In this document: positions 1 to 5,285 of the stretch, one piece after another
How positions within the stretch are numbered: the first letter of the stretch is position 1
How the letters are laid out: every line of letters begins with the position of its first letter
Assembly: GCA_903888395.1 (NCBI GenBank)
Contig: CAISTO010000142.1
Coordinates: forward strand, 1 to 5,285
DNA: 5,285 bases
Direction: 5' to 3'
Origin: an uncultured Bacteroidota bacterium
Lineage (GTDB): Bacteria; Bacteroidota; Bacteroidia; UKL13-3
Program-made: the position numbers and the translations under genes
The notes under the pieces: model-generated
The model's input: the letters and a program-made list of their open reading frames with translations, nothing else
What the model was told of the DNA's origin: nothing
Database searches by the model: none

Positions 1-609
1 ATGCATGGTGGAAGCGAGTTTATGCGCAGCAAAGGCCTTGCACCATTAAAAGAAATTGTAAAAGAAATTCCTAGTGGTAAAATATATTTTCATGGTAAAC
101 GCGATACTTATAATATGAGAGCTGCCAACCAATTTGTTTGGGAAAATATTGGAAAAAATGCTGAAGAAAATAACGTAAAATCTAATTCAAAAGAAATTCC
201 ATATCAAAATAGTAATTTTAAAAATATGCTTGCTTATTGGCAAGGTTTAATGCTGTTAAGAACGCAAATTTTACAACCGCTAATTGATGCATTGCCTGCA
301 AAAAATACCAATAATTTAGAAAGTTTAAGCAAACGATTTGTTACGCCAAGTGCTTATACGAGTGAGTTTATACAATTTATTTTACCTGAAAACAAAGCCA
401 TGCTTGGATACATGATTGGAAATAAAATATTGGTGTTAATCAATAACGATAACAAACCAAATAGTTTTGATGCGCGTAAAATGAACTTAAAAGGCAGGTG
501 GAAATTGATTGCAAATAGCAATGAAATTAACTTAGATGGTATCAGTCAAAAAACATTGATTGGAAATCCAATTAGGGCCAATGGAATTTGTATTTGGTTA
601 AATGAATAA
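1..609 (+). CDS. GH13-family glycoside hydrolase (pullulanase/alpha-amylase superfamily), C-terminal 202 residues only
   Basis: This is the 3' part of a gene that begins before the window. The first visible residues, MHGGSEFMRSK, match the segment after the catalytic core of GH13 enzymes, where pullulanases typically read 'LHAGQEFLRTK', so the ATG at base 1 is an internal methionine and not the start. Next comes DTYNMRAANQFVW (about residues 36-48), resembling the 'NSYNSPDxxNxIDW' segment of pullulanases, then YWQGLMLLRTQ (about 79-89), the usual 'YYxGLIxLRK' helix near the end of the (beta/alpha)8 barrel. Residues about 120-202 would be the all-beta domain C. The catalytic nucleophile and acid/base lie upstream and cannot be seen. 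The family hydrolyses or transfers alpha-glucan linkages; the pullulanase-like resemblance suggests alpha-1,6 debranching, but this is inferred from short motifs. The gene ends TAA 4 bases before the next start, so it is probably co-transcribed with it. Confidence 0.72.
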   Translation: MHGGSEFMRSKGLAPLKEIVKEIPSGKIYFHGKRDTYNMRAANQFVWENIGKNAEENNVKSNSKEIPYQNSNFKNMLAYWQGLMLLRTQILQPLIDALPAKNTNNLESLSKRFVTPSAYTSEFIQFILPENKAMLGYMIGNKILVLINNDNKPNSFDARKMNLKGRWKLIANSNEINLDGISQKTLIGNPIRANGICIWLNE

Positions 610-613
610 ATAA

Positions 614-3600
614 ATGAAAAAAATAATCACTTTAGGTTTGTTTTTTTTGTGGGCAAACATTCAATTAAAAGCACAAGTTTTTGACGGTTTTTCAGATGGA
701 AATATTAATGTTAACCCAACTTGGGAAGGCGATGACAGCCTTTGGCAAATTAATAGCAATTACCAATTGCAAAGCAAAGGAACTTCGGGAAGTGCCAAAG
801 ATATTTGTTTAAGTACGCAAGCCAATTTTCAAAAAAATACTGAATGGCGTTTTTCTATTCAGTTAAATTTCAGTCCGAGTACACAAAATTTTTGCAGATT
901 TTACCTAGCCGCTGACCAAATAAATTTAAAAGGAAACCTGAATGCATACTATATTCAATTTGGGGGAAGTACCGGAAATACTGATTCTATAAGCTTATAC
1001 AAACAAGAAGGTGCTATGCGAACTCGAATCATTGCTGGAAGACCAGCAACAGTTTCAAAAACAAATAACAACATAGCTATAAAAGTTAATAGAGACAGCT
1101 TAGGCAATTGGATTTTATACAGCGATACTGCTGCTAATGGAAATTTTGTATTAGAAGGAAATGTATTTGATACCACTTTTAAATCCACTGAATACACCGG
1201 AATATTTGCCCGCTTTACTTCAACTAATGTTTCAAATTTTTATTTTGATAATTTATACATAGGCGAACCTATTATTGATTTAAATCCGCCAAAAATTGAA
1301 AATTATTCATTCATCAATGACAGTGTGATACAAATAAATTTCAATGAAAGATTAGATATCAATACTGCCAACAATATAAGTAATTTTGAATTGAATTATT
1401 CCTTTCCAGTTATTATAAATACTGAGCTTAGCAGTGATAATAAAAGTATTTTAGTGAGCTTTGAAAATTCATTTATTTCCACAAATAATTATATTTTAAC
1501 TGTTAAAAACATAAGCGATTTGGCCAATAATGTGATGCCTGATACCAATCTCACTTTTTGGTTTTACAAACCAAGTATAGACGATATTGTAATCAATGAA
1601 ATAATGCCTGATCCATCACCGAGTAATGGATTACCAGATGCTGAATTCATGGAACTTTATAACCGAACAAACTACCCAATAGACATCAGTAATTGGAAAA
1701 TATTTGATTTAACAGGTTTTGTAAGCATTCCAAATTATATTATTCAACCCAAGGAGTATTTAATTATTAGCAATCCTACCAATGAAAATTTATTTAAAAG
1801 TTATGGTAAAACTTTAGCCGTTCCCTTTTTAGTTACTTTGAATAATGATGCAGATTTGGTTCAATTAGTAAATACAAAAGGTGAAATTATGAATCAAATC
1901 AAGTACGATTTATCATGGTATCAATCTGATGTAAAGGCCAATGGAGGCTATAGTTTAGAACTCATAAACCCTTATGTATTATGCAAAGGAGTTGATAACT
2001 GGATAGGTGCTGGAAGCAGCGTTGGTGGTACACCGGGAAACGTAAATTTTTCCAACAACATGAATCCTGATAATACAAGGCCTTTGGTAAAAAACTTTTA
2101 TTATACAAACGATAAAAACTTAGTCATGGTATTCAATGAAAAAATGGATTTGAATTCATTTCAAAATATCAAATTAAGCCTCAACGGAAATACCATTTTA
2201 TCAAAAACCGTTTCAGGTGTTAGAAATGATTCTTTATTTATTCTATTCAATAATGCTTTGGTGGATAGGCAAAATTACACGCTTCAAATTGATTCAGCTT
2301 TTGATTGTTCCATGAATAAAATTGCTGATAATTCAAATGTAAGTTTTACTTATATTCCTATTCAAGCTGCACTACAAAATGATATCATAATCACTGAAGT
2401 ATCTCCTAATCCAAAACCAAATATGGCGTTGCAAGATGCCGAATACATTGAAGTTTTTAACCGTTCTAAAAATATTATTTCCCTAAATAATTTCAAAATA
2501 AAAAAAGGTTCAACCATTACTTCCATTGGAAATATTCAATTGTATCCTGATAGTTTTTTAGTGATTTGTGATGACAGTAAATTACCCTTATTTTCAGGTT
2601 TTAACAATGTAATTTCAGTGCCTAATTTTCCAACATTAAGTTTGGATGATGAAATAGTTTTACTCAACGAAAACAACCATATCATTCATCAAATAGCATA
2701 CAAACAAACTTGGTACAATAACAATGTGAAAGCCGATGGTGGTTGGAGTTTAGAAATGATTGACACTAAAAACCCTTGTGGAACTGCGAGTAATTGGTCT
2801 GCCAGTAAAAGTACAAATGGAGGAACAATTGGAAAACAAAATTCTGTAAAAGGAACGAACGAAGATCGCGCTTTACCGATGCTTGATAGAATTTATCCCG
2901 TTAATAACAATACAGTTGAATTATATTTCAATGAAACATTAGACAGTTTAAGTGCATGTAAAATCAATAATTTCACATTCAATCCTAGCTTAAGCGGACC
3001 ATTTGTATTTGATTTCAAAGATGTTTTTTTAACTACACTGCGTTTAAAATTAAATGATAGTTTGAAACAAAATCAAGTTTATACTTTAAAGATAAATGCT
3101 GTAAATGATTGTGCAGGAAATACAATTAATGCGGAGAATAACTTTGAATTTGGTTTAACAAAACCCGCTGATACCAACGATATTGCTATCAATGAAATAC
3201 TATTCAATCCAAAAACTGATGGCGTTGATTTTGTAGAAATTTACAACAAAACCAATCAATTTATTGACATCAAAAATTTATGGATAGGCAATAGAAATGC
3301 TGGAAATTTAATCGATAATTTTTATCCAATGGCAGATTCAGGTTACATGCTTTTACCAAAAAATTATTATGTGCTAACTACCAATCCAGAAATCATCAAA
3401 CAACAATATTTTGTTCAAAATAACCATCATTTTATTACGCTAAAAACATTGCCAAGTATGAACGATGAGGAAGGAACATTGGTTTTATTTTCAAAACCTG
3501 AAACTATTTTTGATGAACTAAAATATGACGACAAAATGCATTTTACTTTAATTGATAACAAGGAAGGTGTAAGCTTGGAACGCATTGATTTTAATAGAAA

Positions 3601-4015
3601 AACGAACGATAGAAGTAATTGGACATCGGCAGCAAGTACCAGTAATTTTGCAACGCCAACTTATAAAAATTCGCAGTATTTAAATACCAATAATAACTCG
3701 CAATTTTTAAGCATTGAACCCGAAGTTTTTACTCCAAATAACGACGGTGTAAACGATTTGGTAAACTTTACTTATCAATTCAATAAAAATAATTATACCG
3801 CTAATTTGAATATTTATAACAGCAATGGAAATTTAGTAAAAATGCTTTTAAATAATGCGCCATTGGGAACGGAGGGAATAGTAAGTTGGAACGGATTAAG
3901 TGATAAAAACCAATCCTTACCTGTTGGAATTTATGTGGTAAATTTTGAATATTTCAATACGGATGGAACCACCGATTCATTGAAAAAAACATTGGTAATT
4001 GGTAAAAGTTTTTAA
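614..4015 (+). CDS. Secreted multidomain lamin-tail-domain protein with a T9SS-like C-terminal domain (1133 aa)
   Basis: Large exported protein, probably on the cell surface or extracellular. Residues 1-20 form a signal peptide (MKK, hydrophobic core, cleavage likely at KA|Q, residues 20/21). Residues about 22-218 are a beta-rich lectin-like N-terminal region beginning FDGFSDG. Three modules follow, each an SbsA/Big_5-type Ig-like domain (about 225-318, 489-585, 752-852) plus a lamin-tail domain (about 324-476, 590-741, 856-1016). The lamin-tail starts are recognisably repeated: DIVINEIMPDPSPSNG, DIIITEVSPNPKPN, DIAINEILFNPKTDG, followed by (F/Y)(M/I/V)E(L/V/I)(Y/F)N(R/K). The end (about 1034-1133) starts EVFTPNNDGVNDLVNF, with an acidic, possibly calcium-binding loop, and continues through WNGLSDKNQSLPVGIYVV: an FlgD-Ig-like fold similar to C-terminal sorting domains of T9SS cargo. 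Function is unknown; adhesion or support of a surface enzyme is only a guess. The start is chosen because it yields the signal peptide. No strong Shine-Dalgarno site is seen. Confidence 0.88.
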   Translation: MKKIITLGLFFLWANIQLKAQVFDGFSDGNINVNPTWEGDDSLWQINSNYQLQSKGTSGSAKDICLSTQANFQKNTEWRFSIQLNFSPSTQNFCRFYLAADQINLKGNLNAYYIQFGGSTGNTDSISLYKQEGAMRTRIIAGRPATVSKTNNNIAIKVNRDSLGNWILYSDTAANGNFVLEGNVFDTTFKSTEYTGIFARFTSTNVSNFYFDNLYIGEPIIDLNPPKIENYSFINDSVIQINFNERLDINTANNISNFELNYSFPVIINTELSSDNKSILVSFENSFISTNNYILTVKNISDLANNVMPDTNLTFWFYKPSIDDIVINEIMPDPSPSNGLPDAEFMELYNRTNYPIDISNWKIFDLTGFVSIPNYIIQPKEYLIISNPTNENLFKSYGKTLAVPFLVTLNNDADLVQLVNTKGEIMNQIKYDLSWYQSDVKANGGYSLELINPYVLCKGVDNWIGAGSSVGGTPGNVNFSNNMNPDNTRPLVKNFYYTNDKNLVMVFNEKMDLNSFQNIKLSLNGNTILSKTVSGVRNDSLFILFNNALVDRQNYTLQIDSAFDCSMNKIADNSNVSFTYIPIQAALQNDIIITEVSPNPKPNMALQDAEYIEVFNRSKNIISLNNFKIKKGSTITSIGNIQLYPDSFLVICDDSKLPLFSGFNNVISVPNFPTLSLDDEIVLLNENNHIIHQIAYKQTWYNNNVKADGGWSLEMIDTKNPCGTASNWSASKSTNGGTIGKQNSVKGTNEDRALPMLDRIYPVNNNTVELYFNETLDSLSACKINNFTFNPSLSGPFVFDFKDVFLTTLRLKLNDSLKQNQVYTLKINAVNDCAGNTINAENNFEFGLTKPADTNDIAINEILFNPKTDGVDFVEIYNKTNQFIDIKNLWIGNRNAGNLIDNFYPMADSGYMLLPKNYYVLTTNPEIIKQQYFVQNNHHFITLKTLPSMNDEEGTLVLFSKPETIFDELKYDDKMHFTLIDNKEGVSLERIDFNRKTNDRSNWTSAASTSNFATPTYKNSQYLNTNNNSQFLSIEPEVFTPNNDGVNDLVNFTYQFNKNNYTANLNIYNSNGNLVKMLLNNAPLGTEGIVSWNGLSDKNQSLPVGIYVVNFEYFNTDGTTDSLKKTLVIGKSF

Positions 4016-4741
4016 ATGGCAAATAACTATTTTCAGTTCAAACAATTTTTAATAAATCAGGATAAATGTGCCATGAAAGTGGGCACCGACAGTGTTTTGT
4101 TGGGTTGTTTAGTTGCTATTAACAATGCTGTAAATTGTTTGGACATTGGCACAGGAACAGGCATTTTATCACTAATGCTGGTGCAACGAAACAATGAACT
4201 TCAAATAGATGCCATTGAAATAGATGAACAAGCTTTTTTACAAGCAAATCATAATTTTTCATCCTCTAGGTTTAGCAATCAAATTCAAGCGCATTGCTGT
4301 GCTTTGCAAAGTTTTGCTCCAAATAAAAAGTATGATTTAATCATTAGCAATCCCCCTTATTTTGTAGGCAAAAACAATTACAGCATAGCCAATATACAAC
4401 GAGCCAAAGCCAGGCACGACAATGATTTGTCGTTTGAGGATTTAATTCATTCAGTAATAAAATTATTAAGTGAAACAGGGAAATTCATACTTATTTTACC
4501 CATTGCGGAAGCAATCACTTTTAAAGAATTAGCCATTCAAAAAGGATTGTTTTTAAACAAAGAAACTTTTATAAAACCAAAGCCAAGTAAGGAGCCTAAT
4601 AGAATTATCATGGAATTTTCGCTGCTACAAAAAGAGAAAATTACAGCAGAATTTATCATTTATCATGACGATAATTCACAAACCGAATCATATATAAATA
4701 TAACAAGTGAGTTTTATTTATACACCCCGTCAGACGCTTAA
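4016..4741 (+). CDS. trmN6: tRNA1(Val) (adenine(37)-N6)-methyltransferase, TrmN6/YfiC family
   Basis: Predicted cytoplasmic SAM-dependent enzyme that methylates N6 of A37, beside the anticodon of tRNA-Val. The N-terminus FQFKQFLINQDKCAMKVGTD (residues 6-25), followed by SVLLG, is nearly diagnostic: E. coli YfiC has 'FTFKxFxVxHDRCAMKVGTDGILLG'. The SAM-binding motif I is LDIGTGTGILSLML (42-55), the acidic motif II is AIEID (66-70), and the catalytic motif IV NPPY, typical of N6-adenine methylation, is at 112-115. At 241 residues it is of normal family length. The ATG directly abuts the stop of the previous gene, so translation is probably coupled. The conserved C-terminal block EFYLY is followed by an unusual TPSDA tail that lies inside a palindromic repeat (4726-4773), so the original stop has probably been replaced. 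Family assignment is strong; the exact tRNA substrate is taken from E. coli. Confidence 0.93.
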   Translation: MANNYFQFKQFLINQDKCAMKVGTDSVLLGCLVAINNAVNCLDIGTGTGILSLMLVQRNNELQIDAIEIDEQAFLQANHNFSSSRFSNQIQAHCCALQSFAPNKKYDLIISNPPYFVGKNNYSIANIQRAKARHDNDLSFEDLIHSVIKLLSETGKFILILPIAEAITFKELAIQKGLFLNKETFIKPKPSKEPNRIIMEFSLLQKEKITAEFIIYHDDNSQTESYINITSEFYLYTPSDA

Positions 4742-4773
4742 AAAGTCCTTGCGTTGCCAATGCGTCAGACGGG
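4726..4773. repeat. REP-like GC-rich palindromic repeat overlapping the 3' end of trmN6
   Basis: CCCGTCAGACGC (4726-4737) and GCGTCAGACGGG (4762-4773) form a 12-base inverted repeat with a single A/A mismatch, around a 24-base loop (4738-4761). Each arm contains CGTCAGACG, itself palindromic around its central A, so the same sequence could fold as one long hairpin or two short ones. It is clearly more GC-rich than its surroundings. The left arm lies inside the trmN6 coding region and encodes most of its last five residues, and the gene's stop codon falls in the loop. There is no T-tract after the right arm (GGGTAAAATAAAC), so it is a poor terminator. It looks like a dispersed repetitive extragenic palindrome; copy number cannot be judged from one window. 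Confidence 0.65.
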
Positions 4774-4816
4774 TAAAATAAACAAGCAAAATCCATAAAA
4801 AAGAGTAGATGAAAAA

Positions 4817-4907
4817 TGTCTGAACTATGAATGGTATGATGAACATGATTAGTTTGATTTAAAAATATCTTTTAATTAGTAAAATCAAAAAAATCATAGT
4901 TCAGACA
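4817..4907. repeat. 91-base imperfect palindrome with perfect 14-base ends and 9-base-periodic TGAT blocks
   Basis: TGTCTGAACTATGA (4817-4830) and TCATAGTTCAGACA (4894-4907) are perfect reverse complements. Inside, TGA(A/T) occurs at 4828, 4837, 4846 and 4855, exactly 9 bases apart, and the facing arm has ATCA, ATCA and ATTA at 4893, 4884 and 4875, also 9 apart. These blocks pair in register on the same axis (paired positions sum to 9724), with unpaired bases between them, so the whole element can fold into a long hairpin with evenly spaced stem blocks and an apex near 4862. It has no coding capacity. It resembles dispersed palindromic or MITE-like repeats of Bacteroidota genomes, but membership of a particular family is inferred. 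No clear target-site duplication was seen at its edges. Confidence 0.7.
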
Positions 4908-4973
4908 AATAGCTTACTAAAAAAGTAAGAGCAATGGGTTAATAATATTAAAACAAACATTGAATACCCCTTT

Positions 4974-5001
4974 AAAACCTAACCCACAGTTAGGTTTTTT
5001 T
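4974..5001 (+). terminator. Probable Rho-independent terminator
   Basis: AAAACCTAAC (4974-4983) and GTTAGGTTTT (4989-4998) form a perfect 10-bp stem with a 5-base loop, CCACA. The right arm runs into a T-tract, seven Ts in all at 4995-5001. It is the only good + strand terminator after trmN6 and probably ends the three-gene unit, although it lies about 230 bases past the trmN6 stop. On the opposite strand the stem is followed by only four Ts and then AAA, so termination of leftward transcription would be weaker. Confidence 0.75.
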
Positions 5002-5019
5002 ATACCCTTAACTTAAAAC

Positions 5020-5085
5020 AGTATGATACTTTATGACCATATATGGTCACAAAGTACCATGTTAAAATTGGTTATTTAGTACCAT
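5020..5085. promoter_or_regulatory. Operator-like dyad with a perfect 16-bp palindrome and repeated AGTACCAT words
   Basis: TGACCATATATGGTCA (5034-5049) is a perfect 16-bp palindrome. The symmetry continues outward about the same axis (between 5041 and 5042): over 5023-5060, 17 of 19 base pairs match, the exceptions being 5026/5057 and 5033/5050. The right flank holds AGTACCAT (5053-5060), the left flank its near-inverse ATGATACT (5023-5030), and a third copy, AGTACCAT, stands at 5078-5085. Such symmetry is typical of a binding site for a dimeric transcription regulator, with the extra copy as a second half-site. The regulator is unknown. There is no adjoining T-tract, so a terminator is unlikely; a transposon end remains possible. 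Confidence 0.45.
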
Positions 5086-5106
5086 AAAAAATAAAAACCT
5101 ATACTT

Positions 5107-5114
5107 TACTTTTG
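5107..5114 (+). promoter_or_regulatory. Possible Bacteroidota -7 promoter element
   Basis: TACTTTTG matches the Bacteroidota housekeeping -7 consensus TAnnTTTG exactly. No convincing TTTG-like -33 element is found at the expected distance upstream; that position is close to the third AGTACCAT copy (5078-5085), so the promoter could be regulator-dependent. Transcription would run rightward, beyond the window. A match to a short degenerate motif in AT-rich DNA is weak evidence alone; its position just downstream of the dyad gives it some weight. Confidence 0.28.
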
Positions 5115-5144
5115 AAAATTATATGTAAAATTAACAAAAAAAAA

Positions 5145-5168
5145 TTGCAGGTGCTAGAACACCTACAA
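5145..5168. other. Short stem-loop in the putative leader
   Basis: TTGCAGGTG (5145-5153) pairs with CACCTACAA (5160-5168), 8 of 9 pairs, with a C/A mismatch at 5148/5165 and the loop CTAGAA. It follows a run of nine As and lies about 30 bases downstream of the possible -7 element, so it would be near the 5' end of a rightward transcript. It is not followed by a T-tract. No known riboswitch class is recognised. Confidence 0.4.
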
Positions 5169-5220
5169 GCTTATAAAATAAAATAGTATGTATCCTATGC
5201 TAATAAAACTACACCCTATC

Positions 5221-5238
5221 TAGCTGCGAAAGTAGCTA
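5221..5238. other. Hairpin closed by a GAAA tetraloop
   Basis: TAGCTGC (5221-5227) and GTAGCTA (5232-5238) form a 7-bp stem with one G-U pair, closed by GAAA, a GNRA-type tetraloop that is stable in RNA. It is followed by AAAAAA rather than Ts, so it is not a + strand terminator. The G-U pair and the GNRA loop hint at an RNA-level structure, perhaps part of an untranslated leader or small RNA continuing past the window. Confidence 0.38.
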
Positions 5239-5253
5239 AAAAATAAATGTATG

Positions 5254-5270
5254 CAATGCTGTGTGCATTG
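5254..5270. other. Short stem-loop at the window edge
   Basis: CAATGC (5254-5259) pairs perfectly with GCATTG (5265-5270) around the loop TGTGT, with a possible extra G-T pair at 5253/5271. It is the third stem-loop within about 125 bases, and the sequence after it turns more GC-rich (ending TTTGCGC). It could be part of a structured RNA or of another palindromic repeat cut by the window end; too little is visible to decide. Confidence 0.3.
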
Positions 5271-5285
5271 TTCGGTTGTTTGCGC

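Larger units (their letters stand above)
4742..5285. other. 544-base intergenic region rich in inverted repeats, with no protein gene
   Basis: Downstream of trmN6 no reading frame of useful length is seen on either strand; the longest ATG-started + strand frames noticed have 11 and 14 codons. The space holds the two palindromic repeats, the terminator, the operator-like dyad and the hairpins listed separately. One further weak stem-loop is CTTACT (4913-4918) pairing with AGTAAG (4924-4929) around five A residues. Bases 4930-4973 show nothing recognisable. No tRNA cloverleaf, rRNA segment or CRISPR array is visible. The arrangement, terminator first and then a dyad and promoter-like motif, fits the border between the trmN6 unit and a + strand unit starting near or beyond the window end. 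Confidence 0.7.

Noticed and set aside
1..3. ATG at the first base as the true start of the glycoside hydrolase
   Set aside because: The residues that follow match an internal GH13 segment (HGGSEFMR compared with HAGQEFLR), so the catalytic domain and real start must lie upstream of the window.
955..1197. 80-codon open frame on the minus strand
   Set aside because: It lies wholly inside the lamin-tail protein gene, whose + strand reading has clear domain matches. The minus frame shows no recognisable motif and is a shadow.
4728..4771. Two copies of CGTCAGACG 35 bases apart as a CRISPR remnant
   Set aside because: There are only two 9-base copies, they overlap the trmN6 coding end, and they form arms of one palindrome; there is no array and no cas gene.
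5043..5087. Short + strand frame of 14 codons (MVTKYHVKIGYLVP)
   Set aside because: It overlaps the operator-like dyad, has no ribosome binding site, and is too short to support as a gene.
5188..5223. Short + strand frame of 11 codons (MYPMLIKLHPI)
   Set aside because: A leader peptide was considered, but there is no run of regulatory codons, no ribosome binding site and no attenuator after it.
5221..5238. GAAA hairpin as an intrinsic terminator
   Set aside because: On the + strand it is followed by As, and on the minus strand by GATAGGG, so neither orientation has the needed T-tract.
5247..5285. ATG with 13 open codons running off the window (MYAMLCALFGCLR)
   Set aside because: It could be a gene start, but 39 bases containing a hairpin, with no ribosome binding site, are not enough to call one.
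5250..5285. Possible integron attC-like site at the window end
   Set aside because: The terminal GTTGTTTGCGC does not fit the GTTRRRY core, and no paired second core is visible.

Overview
The window is an AT-rich stretch that reads as a Bacteroidota (Bacteroidetes) chromosome. Three things point there: a very large secreted protein with an '..KAQ' signal peptide end, three lamin-tail domains and a C-terminal domain like those of type IX secretion (T9SS) cargo; genes lacking strong Shine-Dalgarno sites and preceded by A/T-rich stretches; and a TAnnTTTG-type -7 promoter motif in the 3' intergenic region. No genus can be named from sequence alone.

Layout. Bases 1-4741 hold three tightly packed genes on the + strand: the 3' end of a GH13 (alpha-amylase/pullulanase superfamily) glycoside hydrolase whose start lies before the window; after a 4-base gap, an 1133-residue secreted multidomain lamin-tail protein; and, with no gap at all (stop TAA directly followed by ATG), a tRNA1(Val) A37 N6-methyltransferase (TrmN6/YfiC family). 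The spacing suggests one co-transcribed, translationally coupled unit, although the three products (glucan breakdown, cell-surface or extracellular protein, tRNA modification) share no obvious pathway.

Bases 4742-5285 contain no supportable protein gene but are unusually rich in inverted repeats. In order: a GC-rich REP-like palindromic repeat that overlaps the end of trmN6 and appears to supply its last codons and stop; a 91-base imperfect hairpin bounded by perfect 14-base inverted repeats, whose arms carry TGAT/ATCA blocks at an exact 9-base period; a perfect 10-bp stem with a T-tract (probable intrinsic terminator); a roughly 40-base dyad centred on a perfect 16-bp palindrome, with a repeated AGTACCAT word (operator-like); a possible -7 promoter element; and three short stem-loops running to the window edge, one closed by a GAAA tetraloop. 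This looks like the boundary between one transcription unit and a separately regulated downstream unit, colonised by two families of palindromic repeat.

No complete new biological system is visible. The most unusual items are the 9-base-periodic hairpin and the repeat that has apparently rewritten the trmN6 C-terminus.
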